From NCBI RefSeq assembly GCF_003390925.1, contig NZ_QUBS01000033.1, positions 62,001-126,000 of the forward strand: 64,000 nt of DNA, given 5' to 3'. A program made the position numbers and the translations under genes. The stretch comes from Trinickia diaoshuihuensis (lineage in GTDB: Bacteria; Pseudomonadota; Gammaproteobacteria; Burkholderiales; Burkholderiaceae). The notes under the pieces were generated by a model. The model searched no databases, had not been told where the DNA came from, and saw nothing but the letters and a program-made list of their open reading frames with translations. This document shows positions 1 through 10,840 of this stretch, one piece after another (the stretch's first letter is position 1; each line of letters begins with the position of its first letter).

Positions 1-55
1 TACGGTTGCACTTCGTGCGGGTTGCGCCCGAATGATGCTTAGCCGGGCGGCGAAC

Positions 56-61
56 TATAAT
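56..61 (+). promoter_or_regulatory. Candidate -10 element for proC
   Basis: A perfect TATAAT lies 29 bases before the proC start codon. No good -35 hexamer is seen at normal spacing, so the call rests on the -10 match and its position only. Confidence 0.4.
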
Positions 62-90
62 CGGCCGCTGCGTCCACTCCCAAGCTCATC

Positions 91-903
91 ATGAAGATCG
101 CATTCATCGGCGGCGGCAATATGGCCGCGGCATTGATCGGCGGCCTGATCAAGCGCGGCGTCGCGCCGGCCGACCTTTACGCCATCGACGTCAACGAAGA
201 GGCCCGCGCGCGCGCACACGCGCAATTCGGCGTCGCAACGGCAGCTTCGGCCGACGAGTCGCTGCGACACTACGACGCCATCGTGCTGGCCGTGAAGCCG
301 CAGGTGCTCAAGGCCGTGTCGGCCGCGCTCGCCCCCCATCTGTCGACGCAACTCGTCATCAGCATCGCCGCCGGCATCCGCGGTGCGGATGTGTCGCGTT
401 GGCTCGGCGGCTACACGCGCGTCGTGCGCGCGATGCCCAATACGCCCGCGCTCATCGGGCAAGGCGTGACCGGATTGGCCGCACTCGGCGGCGTGGACGA
501 AGCGGGCCGGTCGCTCGCCTCGCAAGTGCTCGGCGCCGTCGGCAGCTCGGTTTGGTTCGACGACGAAGCGAAGATCGATGCGGTCACCGCGATCTCGGGC
601 AGCGGTCCCGCCTACGTGTTCTATTTCATCGAAGCCCTGCAAGAAGCGGCCCGCCGCCTCGGCTTGAGCGACGACGAAGGACGCGCGCTCGCGCTCGGCA
701 CGTTTGCGGGCGCGGCTCAACTGGCGGTGCAATCGGACGAGAGCGCTTCGGTGCTGCGCGAACGCGTGACGTCCAAGGGCGGTACGACGGCCGCCGCGCT
801 GGCGGCGTTCGATGCCCAAGGCGTCAAGGAAGCGATCGTCAAAGGCGTGCTCGCCGCGGATGCGCGCGCCAAGGAAATGGGCGACGAGTTGGGCAACCAA
901 TAA
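91..903 (+). CDS. proC: Pyrroline-5-carboxylate reductase
   Basis: 270 residues, the normal length for ProC, which reduces 1-pyrroline-5-carboxylate to proline with NAD(P)H in the cytoplasm, the last step of proline synthesis. The N-terminus has the Rossmann dinucleotide motif IGGGNMAAALIGGL at about residues 5-18. The conserved RAMPNTPALIGQG segment is near residue 110. The C-terminal dimerisation domain carries AISGSGPAYVFYFIEAL and the family signature VTSKGGTTAAAL near residue 228. The ATG at 91 fits the family N-terminus (MKIAFIGGGNM). The gene stands alone and converges on the small minus-strand gene at 966. A strong inverted repeat (920-956) lies between them. Confidence 0.97.
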   Translation: MKIAFIGGGNMAAALIGGLIKRGVAPADLYAIDVNEEARARAHAQFGVATAASADESLRHYDAIVLAVKPQVLKAVSAALAPHLSTQLVISIAAGIRGADVSRWLGGYTRVVRAMPNTPALIGQGVTGLAALGGVDEAGRSLASQVLGAVGSSVWFDDEAKIDAVTAISGSGPAYVFYFIEALQEAARRLGLSDDEGRALALGTFAGAAQLAVQSDESASVLRERVTSKGGTTAAALAAFDAQGVKEAIVKGVLAADARAKEMGDELGNQ

Positions 904-919
904 GTCGCGCCGCTCTTAA

Positions 920-956
920 CTTGCCGGCGCGGCAGCAACCGAACCGCGCCGGCAAG
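920..956. terminator. Inverted repeat between convergent genes
   Basis: A perfect 13-bp stem (CTTGCCGGCGCGG and its complement) with an 11-base loop sits between proC and the convergent gene at 966-1226. There is only a short T-rich stretch after it on the plus strand (ctttta at about 963), so termination is likely but not certain. Confidence 0.5.
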
Positions 957-965
957 CAGCAGCTT

Positions 966-1226
966 TTACTGCCAGCCCGGATGCGACGCCCGGTAGTAGT
1001 CCAAGGCCGCCGCGCGTTCGCGCTCGGCTTCGCGGGCCAACTGTTCCGCGCGGGCCATGTGACCGCCGAACTGTCCGCCATGCTCCGCCTGGATCAAATG
1101 CATTTCGTCGATCGCGCGCTGCAAGTCGTGTGTCGCAGCCATGGCTTTGTCGTGCAACTCATCGGCGAAAGCGGTGCTCGCGACCAAAAGGGCGCAGACG
1201 AGCACGGGAAGCGTTTTGATTTTCAT
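966..1226 (-). CDS. Small secreted hypothetical protein
   Basis: 86 residues. The first 21 form a clear signal peptide: positive MKIK start, hydrophobic LPVLVCALLVAST, then AFA-D as a likely signal peptidase I site. The mature part is short, hydrophilic and probably all helical, rich in Ala, Glu, Arg and His, with no cysteines and no motif I recognise. The ATG at 1226 is chosen because GGAGAA stands at ribosome-binding distance and because a signal peptide begins exactly there; longer in-frame starts would bury it. The likely location is the periplasm. Function unknown. Confidence 0.7.
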   Translation of the reverse strand: MKIKTLPVLVCALLVASTAFADELHDKAMAATHDLQRAIDEMHLIQAEHGGQFGGHMARAEQLAREAERERAAALDYYRASHPGWQ

Positions 1227-1350
1227 AAGTCGAGTTCTCCGAAATAAGGGCTGTGCCCTTGAGACGGATAACGCTCCGCACCTTCGATACGCGTACCGGC
1301 GTGCGCCATGAACGTGTAAATTTCCATTACACGCGGCGCGCGCGGCTACG

Positions 1351-2214
1351 TCACAAACTCGAGACGGCGTAATGCGCGGCAATGCCTGCGAATAGAATGC
1401 CGCCGAGCCAGTTGTTATGGCGAAACGCCGCAAAGCAGGGCATCCGCTCCCGGCCTCGAATCAGCGTGTAGTGATAAAGCGCGCAACCGAGCGCGCCCGC
1501 CCAGCCAGCCCAATACAGCCAACCGAAACGCAGGGTATAGCCGAGCACCGCATAAATACCGAGCGTGACGCCATAACAGAACATCACCGCCGCGACGTCG
1601 TAACGGCCGAACGTCAATGCCGACGTACGGATGCCGATTTTGATGTCGTCGTCGCGATCGACCATCGCGTACTCGGTGTCGTACGCGACGGACCAAAACA
1701 CGTTTGCCGCGAGCATCACCCAAGCGATCGCCGGAACTTGATCCTGCACGGCCGCGAACGCCATCGGAATACCGAAGCCGAACGCAATGCCGAGATAGGC
1801 TTGCGGAATCGCGAAGAAACGTTTCGTGAACGGATAGGTCCCGGCCACGAAGAGCGCCGCCACCGACAACTCCTTGGTCAACCCGTTGAGCGGCAAGATC
1901 AGCAGAAACGACACGATCGACAAAGCGGCCGCGATGACGAGCGCTTCCCACGCGCGGATCTTGCCCGAGGTGATCGGACGCGATTCAGTGCGTTTGACAT
2001 GGCGGTCGAAGTCGCGATCGGCGTAATCGTTGATCGCGCAGCCCGCCGAACGCATGAGTACGGTGCCGAGCGCGAAGATGATCAGCAGCGACGCCGACGG
2101 CCGCCCGTTCGAGGCAATCCATAGCGCGTTGAGCGTGGGCCACAGCAGCAGCAGGCTGCCGATCGGCTTGTCCATGCGGATCAAGCGCAGATAAAGCGGG
2201 AGGCGGGCGAACAT
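1351..2214 (-). CDS. ubiA: 4-hydroxybenzoate octaprenyltransferase
   Basis: 287 residues. UbiA is an inner-membrane enzyme that prenylates 4-hydroxybenzoate in ubiquinone synthesis. Both Asp-rich Mg-pyrophosphate motifs are visible: NDYADRDFD at about residue 70 and [12 protein letters not shown] near 190. The rest is a run of hydrophobic helices, about eight or nine. The start [11 protein letters not shown] at 2214 fits the usual N-terminus of this family; an ATG four codons upstream (2226) is possible, and neither has a clear ribosome-binding site. The gene is transcribed the same way as dps but separated from it by a strong terminator, so it probably has its own promoter. ubiH, another ubiquinone gene, lies far away at 39058. 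Confidence 0.95.
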   Translation of the reverse strand: MFARLPLYLRLIRMDKPIGSLLLLWPTLNALWIASNGRPSASLLIIFALGTVLMRSAGCAINDYADRDFDRHVKRTESRPITSGKIRAWEALVIAAALSIVSFLLILPLNGLTKELSVAALFVAGTYPFTKRFFAIPQAYLGIAFGFGIPMAFAAVQDQVPAIAWVMLAANVFWSVAYDTEYAMVDRDDDIKIGIRTSALTFGRYDVAAVMFCYGVTLGIYAVLGYTLRFGWLYWAGWAGALGCALYHYTLIRGRERMPCFAAFRHNNWLGGILFAGIAAHYAVSSL

Positions 2215-2281
2215 GGGCGCGTACATAGGCGATGCGGCAAGAAGCGAAAGACGAACGCCGTATTGTAGAGCCGAAAAGACG

Positions 2282-2310
2282 GAGGGCCTCCGCAATCGCC
2301 GGAGGCCCTC
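2282..2310 (-). terminator. Rho-independent terminator after dps
   Basis: GAGGGCCTCCG pairs with CGGAGGCCCTC across a short loop. On the minus strand it is followed by CGTCTTTTC, a U-rich tail. It lies just past the dps stop. Confidence 0.75.
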
Positions 2311-2357
2311 GCTGGAACCGATGGCACGGCCGGTATGCCGCGCCTGTCCCGTATCGA

Positions 2358-2852
2358 TCAGCCGAGCATCGAGCGCAGCATCCAAGCCGTTTTTTCGTGC
2401 GTTTGGAGGCGTTGCGTCAGCAGATCGGCCGTGGGCTGATCGTTCGCCGCATCGGCGGCCGTGAACACTTCGCGCGCCGTGCGCGCAACGGCCTCTTGGC
2501 CTTGTACGAGTTGACGGATCATTTCTTCGGCGGCGGGCACGCCGTCGGCTTCCGGAATCGTGGACAGCTTCGCGAAGTCCTTATAGCTGCCGGGCGCATG
2601 CACGCCGAGGGCGCGGATGCGTTCCGCGATCGCGTCGACGGCCAGCGCGAGTTCGTTGTATTGGCCTTCGAACATCAGATGCAGCGTATTGAACATCGGA
2701 CCCGTGACGTTCCAATGGAAGTTATGGGTCTTCAGATAAAGCGTGTAGGTATCGGCAAGCAGTCGCGACAGCCCGTCCGCAATCTTCTTGCGGTCCTTGT
2801 CGCTGATGCCGATGTCGATTTGAACTGCGGCTGCGGTATTTTTCTTTGCCAT
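2358..2852 (-). CDS. dps: Dps-type DNA-protecting ferroxidase
   Basis: 164 residues, normal for Dps. Dps dodecamers bind DNA and use peroxide to oxidise and store Fe(II), which prevents Fenton damage. The intersubunit ferroxidase ligands can be read directly: H46 (in THNFHWNV), H58, E62 (HLMFEGQ), D73 and E77 (AVDAIAER). The N-terminus is short and lysine-bearing (MAKKN), as in DNA-binding Dps. The ATG at 2852 gives the standard N-terminus. It follows the catalase gene by 200 bases on the same strand and lies two genes from oxyR, so OxyR control, possibly by readthrough from the catalase promoter, is likely. It ends in its own terminator. Confidence 0.95.
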   Translation of the reverse strand: MAKKNTAAAVQIDIGISDKDRKKIADGLSRLLADTYTLYLKTHNFHWNVTGPMFNTLHLMFEGQYNELALAVDAIAERIRALGVHAPGSYKDFAKLSTIPEADGVPAAEEMIRQLVQGQEAVARTAREVFTAADAANDQPTADLLTQRLQTHEKTAWMLRSMLG

Positions 2853-3009
2853 GGCGAGTCCTTCCAAGGATAAAACGGCCGAACCTGTCGGCGGCAATCG
2901 CATGAAACGACACGATCGCCACCGATCCAATTCAGGGGAACGAACGATCGCCAGTGTAGCCCAGTCGGGTGAAACGGTGCCACTTGCGCGGCACCGCCCC
3001 ATCGCACGC

Positions 3010-3044
3010 GGCGAACCGGCGAATTCGAGCATCGCCGGTTCGCC
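3010..3044 (-). terminator. Strong hairpin just after the catalase stop
   Basis: A 13-bp stem (GCGAACCGGCGA and its complement plus one further pair) with a 9-base loop begins 9 bases after the catalase stop. No T tract follows on the minus strand, so it may act as a partial terminator or as a 3'-end stabiliser that uncouples catalase from dps. Confidence 0.45.
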
Positions 3045-3052
3045 GCGCGAGC

Positions 3053-4507
3053 TTACTTGCCGCGCGCGGCCCGGCGCGACTCGATCGCCGCCGCGACGCC
3101 CTGGCCATAGGCCGCATCGGCTCGCGTGAAGTGCTCGAGCTGGCGTTCGACGATCTCCCGCGGCACGCCATCAATATGGCGCGCGATGTTCTCGAACAGC
3201 CGCTGCCGCTCGCCCTCGCCGAGCAGGCGGAACAACGCGCCGGGCTGGCTATAGTAATCGTCGTCCTCGCGATGGTCGTAGCGGTCGACCGCCCCTGCCG
3301 CGAGCGGCGGCTCCGCCGCGCCGCGATCCTGGGCGAACGTGCCGAACCGGTTCGGCTCATAGTTCGGCGCGCCGCCGAGGTTGCCGTCCGTGCGCATCGC
3401 ACCGTCGCGGTGGAACGCGTGGTGGAACGGGCATTTGGGCGCATTCACCGGAATCTGATGATGATTGACGCCGAGCCGGTAACGCTGCGCATCGCCGTAT
3501 GAGAACAGGCGCCCTTGCAACAAGCGGTCGGGCGAGAAACCGATACCGGGCACGACGTTGGCCGGCGTGAAGGCCGCCTGCTCGACGTCGGAGAAATAGT
3601 TGCCCGCGTTCCGGTTCAACTCGATCACGCCGACGTCGATGAGCGGATAGTCCTTGTGCGGCCACACCTTCGTAATATCGAACGGGTTGTACGGCACTTT
3701 CGCCGCATCGGCTTCCGGCATGACTTGAATCCGGAAATGCCACTTCGGAAATTGACCGGCATCGATGCTCTCGATCAAATCGCGTTGCGCGCTTTCGCGG
3801 TCGCCGGCAATCACTTGCGCGGCTTCGTCATCGGTATAGTTTTCGACGCCTTGGGCCGACTTGAAGTGGAATTTCACCCAGAAACGCTCGCCGTCCGCGT
3901 TGACGAACGAAAACGTATGCGAGCCGAAGCCATGCTGCTGGCGATAGTTGCGCGGAATCCCGCGATCGCTCATCAGAATCGTGACCTGATGCAGCGACTC
4001 CGGGTGGCGCGACCAAAAGTCCCACGCCGCGATATTGCTGCGCAGGTTCGTGTACGGATCGCGCTTTTGCGTATGAATGAAGTCCGGGAACTTGAGCGGA
4101 TCGCGAATGAAAAACACAGGTGTGTTGTTGCCGACGACATCCCAATTGCCCTCCTCGGTGTAGAACTTGATCGAGAAGCCACGTACGTCGCGCTCGGCGT
4201 CGGCCGCGCCGCGCTCGCCGGCGACCGTCGAAAAGCGGAGGAACAGCGGCGTTTCCTTGCCCACCTCGCTAAAAACCTTGGCTTTCGTGTACTTCGTGAT
4301 GTCGTGCGTGACGACGAAGCGTCCGAACGCGCCCGATCCTTTCGCGTGCACGCGGCGCTCGGGAATGACCTCGCGATCGAAGTGCGCGAGCTTTTCGAGC
4401 AGCCAGACGTCTTGCAGGGCGATCGGGCCGCGCGCGCCGGCCGTCAGCGAGTTTTGGTTATCGGCGACGGGGGCGCCGGCGGCGGTCGTCAATGTGCGGT
4501 CGGTCAT
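3053..4507 (-). CDS. katA: Monofunctional haem catalase (clade 3 type)
   Basis: 484 residues, typical of small-subunit clade 3 catalases that disproportionate hydrogen peroxide. The catalytic His54 sits in [12 protein letters not shown], the distal Asn (N127 or N128) in [14 protein letters not shown], and the proximal haem ligand Tyr337 in [14 protein letters not shown]. There is no signal peptide, so it should be cytoplasmic. The ATG at 4507 has GAGGAA at good spacing. Upstream, at 4814-4855, is a dyad that resembles an OxyR site, and oxyR itself is the next large gene. From memory, relatives such as B. pseudomallei carry bifunctional katG in this position. Confidence 0.95.
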   Translation of the reverse strand: MTDRTLTTAAGAPVADNQNSLTAGARGPIALQDVWLLEKLAHFDREVIPERRVHAKGSGAFGRFVVTHDITKYTKAKVFSEVGKETPLFLRFSTVAGERGAADAERDVRGFSIKFYTEEGNWDVVGNNTPVFFIRDPLKFPDFIHTQKRDPYTNLRSNIAAWDFWSRHPESLHQVTILMSDRGIPRNYRQQHGFGSHTFSFVNADGERFWVKFHFKSAQGVENYTDDEAAQVIAGDRESAQRDLIESIDAGQFPKWHFRIQVMPEADAAKVPYNPFDITKVWPHKDYPLIDVGVIELNRNAGNYFSDVEQAAFTPANVVPGIGFSPDRLLQGRLFSYGDAQRYRLGVNHHQIPVNAPKCPFHHAFHRDGAMRTDGNLGGAPNYEPNRFGTFAQDRGAAEPPLAAGAVDRYDHREDDDYYSQPGALFRLLGEGERQRLFENIARHIDGVPREIVERQLEHFTRADAAYGQGVAAAIESRRAARGK

Positions 4508-4616
4508 GATGGATTCCTCAAGGAAGAAGCGTTTATCGGTTGTTGTATCCGGCTGGGTCGTGCAACGGCGCCGAGCCGGGGGCGAAAGCGGAGGAAGGAG
4601 AGACAGGCGCAATCGC

Positions 4617-4748
4617 CTAGGCGGCGAGCGCGCGATCCGCAAGCAGGGAGAACACGGCGTCGCGTGAGCGGCGCAGCGAGAGCGCCAGCCGCGCGCCCGT
4701 GCGAGGCCGCATGGGCGACGAAACGATTCGGGCGATGAATTGCGACAT
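4617..4748 (-). CDS. Possible small basic protein upstream of catalase
   Basis: A 43-codon frame, ATG at 4748 and TAG at 4617, too short for usual gene callers. GGAGAAAGTC stands directly before the ATG, an excellent ribosome-binding site at 5-base spacing; an ATG four codons upstream (4760) is also in frame. The product starts [12 protein letters not shown], is arginine-rich and lacks an obvious membrane helix. It lies between the OxyR-like dyad and catalase, so it would be read on the peroxide-induced message. No family recognised; it could be a leader peptide or chance. Confidence 0.4.
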   Translation of the reverse strand: MSQFIARIVSSPMRPRTGARLALSLRRSRDAVFSLLADRALAA

Positions 4749-4813
4749 GACTTTCTCCATGTTGGGCTTGATCGTGCGATCGGCGCGATCCATGGAGGTC
4801 AGAATAAGGAAAA

Positions 4814-4855
4814 CTATCGAATATAGATATTTAATTGTTTTTATCTATTCGATAG
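4814..4855. promoter_or_regulatory. Dyad resembling an OxyR/LysR operator
   Basis: CTATCGAATATAGATA (4814-4829) is mirrored by TATCTATTCGATAG (4842-4855) around a very AT-rich centre, in otherwise GC-rich DNA. The spaced ATAG/CTAT elements resemble the elongated OxyR site. It sits in the intergenic space upstream of catalase, about 300 bases from its start. The 9-mer TCGATAGGT at 4849-4857 recurs upstream of oxyR at 5876-5884. Confidence 0.6.
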
Positions 4856-4890
4856 GTCCGGCCGCGTGGGAGCACGGCCGGGAAATCGCT

Positions 4891-5850
4891 TCAATTGACG
4901 ACGGCAGGCATATCGAGCTTGCTCACGCCCGGCAGCTCGCAGGAGCCGATGGCTTCGCTGATGGCGTCGATGGCGGGCATGCGCGTGAAACTCTTGCGCC
5001 ATGCAAGCACGACGCGCCGATCGGGCACCGGATCCTCGAACGGCACGTAGCTGAGCAGTCCCGCGTCGGGGCCGCCCGCGTGCGCTCTAACCTCGGGCAC
5101 CGACATCCGCGGCAACACCGTGATGCCCACGCCGCTTGCCACCATGTGTCGAATCGTCTCCAGCGAGGAGCCTTCGAACGTCTTTTGAATGCCGTCCGCC
5201 GTTTGCGAAAACCGCATTAGTTCGGGACAGACGCCGAGCACGTGATCGCGAAAACAATGACCGTTGCCGAGCAGCAGCATCGTTTCTTGCTTCAAATCGT
5301 TGGCGTCGATCTTCTTGCGCGCCTCCCAGGCATGCCCCGCCGGCAGCGCGACGACGAAGGGCTCGTCATAAAGCGGGCGCACCATGAGTCCCGTTTCGGG
5401 GAACGGCAATGCCATGATCGCGACGTCGATCTCGCCTTGCTTGAGCAACTCGATGAGCTTGAGCGTGTAGTTCTCCTGCAGCATCAGCGGCATTTGGGGC
5501 ACCGCTTTGATCATCTGCTTGACGAGAGTCGGCAGCAGATAGGGGCCGATGGTGTAGATGACGCCCAGACGCAGCGGCCCGACGAGAGGATCCTTGCCCT
5601 GCTTGGCGATTTCCTTGATGGCCAGCGTCTGCTCGAGTACGCGCTGCGCTTGCGTGACGATTTGTTCGCCGATGGGCGTCACGCTCACTTCGCTCGTGCC
5701 GCGCTCGAAGATCTGTACGTTCAGTTCGTCCTCGAGCTTCTTGATCGCAACCGATAAGGTGGGCTGGCTGACGAAGCACGCCTCGGCGGCGCGGCCGAAA
5801 TGCCGTTCGCGCGCAACCGCCACGATGTATTTCAGTTCAGTGAGCGTCAT
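4891..5850 (-). CDS. oxyR: Peroxide-sensing LysR-type regulator
   Basis: 319 residues. The N-terminal winged helix-turn-helix spans about residues 1-60 (LTELKYIVAVARERHFGRAA, then SQPTLSVAIKKLE). The effector domain carries the redox pair Cys199 and Cys208 in GNGHCFRDHVLGVCPEL, exactly the E. coli numbering. Peroxide forms a disulfide between them, which converts OxyR to an activator. This pair is what separates OxyR from other LysR proteins. It lies upstream of catalase and dps, its expected targets, and upstream of recG's 3' end. A related half-site at 5875-5893 in its own leader suggests autoregulation. Confidence 0.96.
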   Translation of the reverse strand: MTLTELKYIVAVARERHFGRAAEACFVSQPTLSVAIKKLEDELNVQIFERGTSEVSVTPIGEQIVTQAQRVLEQTLAIKEIAKQGKDPLVGPLRLGVIYTIGPYLLPTLVKQMIKAVPQMPLMLQENYTLKLIELLKQGEIDVAIMALPFPETGLMVRPLYDEPFVVALPAGHAWEARKKIDANDLKQETMLLLGNGHCFRDHVLGVCPELMRFSQTADGIQKTFEGSSLETIRHMVASGVGITVLPRMSVPEVRAHAGGPDAGLLSYVPFEDPVPDRRVVLAWRKSFTRMPAIDAISEAIGSCELPGVSKLDMPAVVN

Positions 5851-5874
5851 TGGGGGACCAATCAGGACATTGAA

Positions 5875-5893
5875 ATCGATAGGTTTATCTTAT
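5875..5893. promoter_or_regulatory. Candidate OxyR half-site before oxyR
   Basis: ATCGATAGGTTTATCTTAT contains GATA-N4-TATC and shares TCGATAGGT with the dyad upstream of catalase. It lies 25 bases before the oxyR start, where autoregulatory LysR sites usually fall. Confidence 0.4.
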
Positions 5894-6000
5894 ACACCCA
5901 CGAAAGCAATTCGCCAACTGGACATCCGTGTCCTCGGCCGCATGCGGGCGCAGGTCGTCCCGCGCGCCGATCGCGCATCCGGAAAACAGGCCCTTCAGGC

Positions 6001-8160
6001 TCACGCCTTCAAGAATTGCTCGCGCCCGCCGAGCCAGCGGGCCAAATGCTGAAGAACCACCTCGGGATAGTCGGCGATCAGTCGCGCCGCGGCTTCGCGG
6101 GCCGGTTCGATCAGCCAGGCATCGTTCTCCAGGTTGGCGAAGCGCAGCATCGCGGCACCCGACTGACGCGCCCCGAGGAACTCGCCGGGCCCCCGAATCT
6201 CGAGGTCGCGCCGGGCGATTTCGAAGCCGTCCGTCGTCTCGCGCATCGTTTTGAGGCGTTCGCGCGCCGTCAGCGAAAGCGGATTGCTGTAGAGCAGAAC
6301 GCAGATCGAGGCCGCGCTGCCGCGTCCGACGCGCCCGCGTAGCTGATGCAGTTGCGCCAGCCCGAAGCGCTCGGCGTGCTCAATGACCATCAGCGACGCA
6401 TTGGGCACGTCCACGCCGACTTCGATCACCGTCGTCGCCACGAGCAACTGCACCTCGTTGCGCGAGAAGGCATCCATGACGGCCGCCTTTTCCGCGGGCG
6501 GCAGCCGCCCGTGCACCAGGCCCACGCGCAACTCCGGCAACGCCTGGGCAAGCGTGTCGTAGGTCTCGATCGCCGTCTGCAACTGCAAGGTCTCGCTTTC
6601 CTCGATGAGCGGACATACCCAATACACCTGCCGGCCCCGCAGCGCCGCGTCACGCACGCGCGCGATCACCTCCTCGCGGCGCGCATCCGAAATCAGTTTC
6701 GTGACGATCGGCGTGCGCCCGGGGGGCAATTCGTCGATCGTCGATACGTCCAAATCGGCGTAGTAGGTCATGGCGAGCGTGCGTGGAATCGGCGTGGCCG
6801 ACATCATCAGTTGATGGGGCTGGAAGGCCCCGCGACCCTCGCCCGCGCGGTCGGCCTTGGCGCGCAAGGCTAGCCGCTGCGCCACGCCGAAGCGATGCTG
6901 TTCGTCGACGATGACGAGCCCGAGCCGGGCGAATTCCACCGTGTCCTGAATGATCGCGTGCGTGCCGATGACGAGTTGGGCCGCCCCGCTCGCCGCCGCC
7001 TCCGCGGCCGCTCGCTTTTCCTTCGCTTTGAGGCTGCCCGCGAGCCAGGCCACCGTGACACCGAGCGGCTCTAGCCAGCCGCGTAACTTGCGCGCGTGCT
7101 GCTCGGCGAGAATTTCGGTCGGCGCCATCATCGCGGCCTGATAACCGCAGTCGATCGCTTGCGCGGCCGCCAACGCCGCCACGACGGTTTTCCCGCTGCC
7201 GACGTCGCCTTGCAAGAGCCGCTGCATCGGATGCGGCGCGGCCAGATCGGCCGCGATCTCGGCGACGACGCGCGCCTGCGCGCCCGTCAACTGAAACGGC
7301 AACGCCGCCGAGAGCCGCGCGACGAGCGTTTGCGCCCCGGCGCCACGCGGCATCGAAGGTGCGGAACGCGCGCGGCGTTCCTCGTGCGCGCGCTTGAGCG
7401 AAAGCTGCTGGGCGAGCAATTCGTCGAACTTGATACGGGTCCAGGCCGGGTGGGTGCCGTCGATCAGCGCGGTTTCGTCGGCGTCCACGCTCGGGTGATG
7501 CAACATGCGCACCGCCTGCGCGAGCGGGGGCAGATCGAGCGGCTTGCAATAGTCGTTGGCGACTCGCTCAGGCAGGATCTCGGGCAGCGGCGTGCGCGCC
7601 AGCGCGTTGTCGATCGCCTTGCGCAAATAGGCTTGCGACACGCCGGCCGTACTCGGATACACGGGCGTCAACGCCTGCGGCAACGGCGTGTCGTCATCGA
7701 CGGGACGCACCGCCGGATGCACCATCTCGAGCCCGAAGAAGCCGCCTCGGACATCCCCGCGCACGCGCAGGCGCACGCCGGGCGCCATTTGTTTGACCTG
7801 GGAGCCGTAAAAGTTTAGAAACCGCAGCGAGAGTTCGGCCCCGTCCGCGTCGCGCAGCTTCACGACCAACTGGCGGCGCGGCCGGTAGGCGATTTCGTTA
7901 TCGACGACGACGCCCTCGGTCTGCGCCGTCTCGCCGGGCAGCAATTCGCCGATCGGCGTGAGCGTCGTTTCGTCTTCGTAGCGCATCGGCAGATGCAAAA
8001 CGAGATCGATATCGCGCGTCAGCCCCAGTTTGGCGAGCTTATCGGCCGTTTTCACGGGTTTGGCCGGGGTCTTTCCGGCCGCCGCCTTTTTGCGCTTCGC
8101 GGCTGCGGGCGGCGCGGTGTCGTCGGCGGGATCGGTCGGACGCAATGGGGGCAACGGCAT
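6001..8160 (-). CDS. recG: ATP-dependent DNA helicase RecG
   Basis: 719 residues. RecG regresses stalled forks and branch-migrates Holliday junctions. An Ala/Lys/Pro-rich leader of about 40 residues precedes the wedge (OB-fold) domain (about 55-155). Helicase motifs follow: Walker A GDVGSGKT at 318-325, the DEQH box ([10 protein letters not shown]) near 420, SATPIPRT near 465, [13 protein letters not shown], and motif [11 protein letters not shown]. The ATG at 8160 is the only plausible start. It is divergent from queA with 130 bases between. The gene starts far from oxyR, but its 3' end is close to the oxyR promoter. Confidence 0.96.
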   Translation of the reverse strand: MPLPPLRPTDPADDTAPPAAAKRKKAAAGKTPAKPVKTADKLAKLGLTRDIDLVLHLPMRYEDETTLTPIGELLPGETAQTEGVVVDNEIAYRPRRQLVVKLRDADGAELSLRFLNFYGSQVKQMAPGVRLRVRGDVRGGFFGLEMVHPAVRPVDDDTPLPQALTPVYPSTAGVSQAYLRKAIDNALARTPLPEILPERVANDYCKPLDLPPLAQAVRMLHHPSVDADETALIDGTHPAWTRIKFDELLAQQLSLKRAHEERRARSAPSMPRGAGAQTLVARLSAALPFQLTGAQARVVAEIAADLAAPHPMQRLLQGDVGSGKTVVAALAAAQAIDCGYQAAMMAPTEILAEQHARKLRGWLEPLGVTVAWLAGSLKAKEKRAAAEAAASGAAQLVIGTHAIIQDTVEFARLGLVIVDEQHRFGVAQRLALRAKADRAGEGRGAFQPHQLMMSATPIPRTLAMTYYADLDVSTIDELPPGRTPIVTKLISDARREEVIARVRDAALRGRQVYWVCPLIEESETLQLQTAIETYDTLAQALPELRVGLVHGRLPPAEKAAVMDAFSRNEVQLLVATTVIEVGVDVPNASLMVIEHAERFGLAQLHQLRGRVGRGSAASICVLLYSNPLSLTARERLKTMRETTDGFEIARRDLEIRGPGEFLGARQSGAAMLRFANLENDAWLIEPAREAAARLIADYPEVVLQHLARWLGGREQFLKA

Positions 8161-8290
8161 TCCTCTGCTGGCAAGTACAATAACGGTTTATTTTCGACGA
8201 ACGGCATGCGGAGCCGGTCACGGATCGCGCTTCGCGATCATAGCGGCTCACGGGCCGCCGCGCCGCCCTCTCGCGCCGATCAAACGCAGC

Positions 8291-9340
8291 ATGTTCACGC
8301 TTTCCGATTTCGATTTCAATCTGCCGCCCGAATTGATCGCGCAAACCGCGCTGCCCGAACGCAGCGCGAGCCGCCTGCTCGAGGTCGACACGAGCGCTTC
8401 TCCCGCACGGCTGAGCGATCGTCGCTTCGCCGAGTTGCCCGAGTGCCTCGCACCGGGCGATTTGCTCGTGTTCAACGATACCAAAGTGCTGAAGGCGCGC
8501 TTCTTCGGCCAAAAGGCGAGCGGCGGGAAAATCGAGGTCCTGATCGAGCGGCTCACGGGCGCGCGCACCGCGCTCGCGCAGATCCGGGCCAGCAAGAGTC
8601 CGGCGCCGGGCACGGCGTTGACGCTGGCCGACGCGTTCGACGTGACCGTCGGCGAGCGCGTGGAGCCGTTTTATACGCTGCATTTTCCCGACGATTGCCT
8701 GACGCTGATCGAGCGCTACGGCCGGCTGCCGCTGCCGCCTTATATCGAGCACGATCCCGACGCCGCCGACGAAACGCGCTATCAAACGGTGTTCGCGCAA
8801 AACCCGGGCGCCGTGGCGGCCCCCACGGCCGGCCTGCACTTCGACGAAGCCGTGCTCGCGCGGCTCGAGGCGCGCGGCGTCGAGCGCGCCACACTGACGC
8901 TGCACGTCGGCGCGGGCACCTTTCAGCCCGTGCGCGTGGAGAACATCGCCGAGCACAAGATGCACAGCGAGTGGTATCAACTGCCGCAAACGCTCGTCGA
9001 TAAGATCGCCGCCACGCGCGCGCGGGGCGGCCGCGTGGTCGCCGTCGGCACGACCTCGATGCGGGCGCTCGAAGCCGCCGCGCGCGATGCAGAGGCTGCC
9101 GGGCGGCCGCTGGCGGCCACGTCGGCGGAAACCGATATTTTCATCACGCCCGGTTATCGTTTCCGCGTCGTCGACCGGCTCGTCACGAACTTTCACTTGC
9201 CGAAATCGACGCTGCTGATGCTCGTGAGCGCCTTCGCCGGGATGGAGCCGATTCGCGAGGCGTATCGGCACGCGATCGAGCAGCGCTATCGCTTCTTCAG
9301 CTACGGCGACGCGATGCTGCTCACGAGAGCCGAGCCGTAG
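8291..9340 (+). CDS. queA: S-adenosylmethionine:tRNA ribosyltransferase-isomerase
   Basis: 349 residues, normal for QueA. It transfers the ribosyl part of SAM to preQ1 in tRNA, giving epoxyqueuosine. The N-terminus [18 protein letters not shown], the motif [15 protein letters not shown], the segment [12 protein letters not shown], and [13 protein letters not shown] near residue 255 are family hallmarks. [19 protein letters not shown] follows. The ATG at 8291 gives this canonical N-terminus; longer in-frame extension is recG leader in another frame. It is followed by tgt, the preceding step in queuosine synthesis. Confidence 0.97.
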   Translation: MFTLSDFDFNLPPELIAQTALPERSASRLLEVDTSASPARLSDRRFAELPECLAPGDLLVFNDTKVLKARFFGQKASGGKIEVLIERLTGARTALAQIRASKSPAPGTALTLADAFDVTVGERVEPFYTLHFPDDCLTLIERYGRLPLPPYIEHDPDAADETRYQTVFAQNPGAVAAPTAGLHFDEAVLARLEARGVERATLTLHVGAGTFQPVRVENIAEHKMHSEWYQLPQTLVDKIAATRARGGRVVAVGTTSMRALEAAARDAEAAGRPLAATSAETDIFITPGYRFRVVDRLVTNFHLPKSTLLMLVSAFAGMEPIREAYRHAIEQRYRFFSYGDAMLLTRAEP

Positions 9341-9369
9341 GATCGCGTTCGGCAACTAGCCTTTTCACG

Positions 9370-9391
9370 CTTTCCGGTACAAGCCGGAAAG
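9370..9391 (+). terminator. Hairpin between queA and tgt
   Basis: CTTTCCGG and CCGGAAAG form a perfect 8-bp stem with a 6-base loop 30 bases after queA. There is no T tract downstream, so termination is uncertain. Confidence 0.3.
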
Positions 9392-9436
9392 CACGTCCCC
9401 CTGCGCCGGACTTGCGATCCAGAGTTGGCGCTTTAG

Positions 9437-10672
<1,236 letters not shown>

Positions 10673-10773
10673 CGCGCACCGCGCCGCCGCGGGCCTTGCC
10701 GCGCCCGCGCTGGCGGCGATGGGCGTGCGCCGGCGGGTGAGGAAACCACCCAGCCGGCGCGCCATGCGCCGGT

Positions 10774-10786
10774 GGTAAAATACGCG
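10774..10786 (+). promoter_or_regulatory. Candidate -10 of the yajC-secDF operon
   Basis: GGTAAAATACGCG contains TAAAAT. The same 13-base string recurs at 40386-40398 before dusB. No clear -35 is seen. It lies 60 bases before the yajC start. Confidence 0.35.
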
Positions 10787-10840
10787 GCTATTTTTCGATC
10801 GCCTTCGATCGTTCAGATCGTCATTTACGGAGAAACCAAC

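Noticed and set aside
1-35. Possible end of an upstream gene (a frame ending in TGA at about 35)
   Set aside because: Only about ten codons are visible and they match no known C-terminus, so no feature is called.
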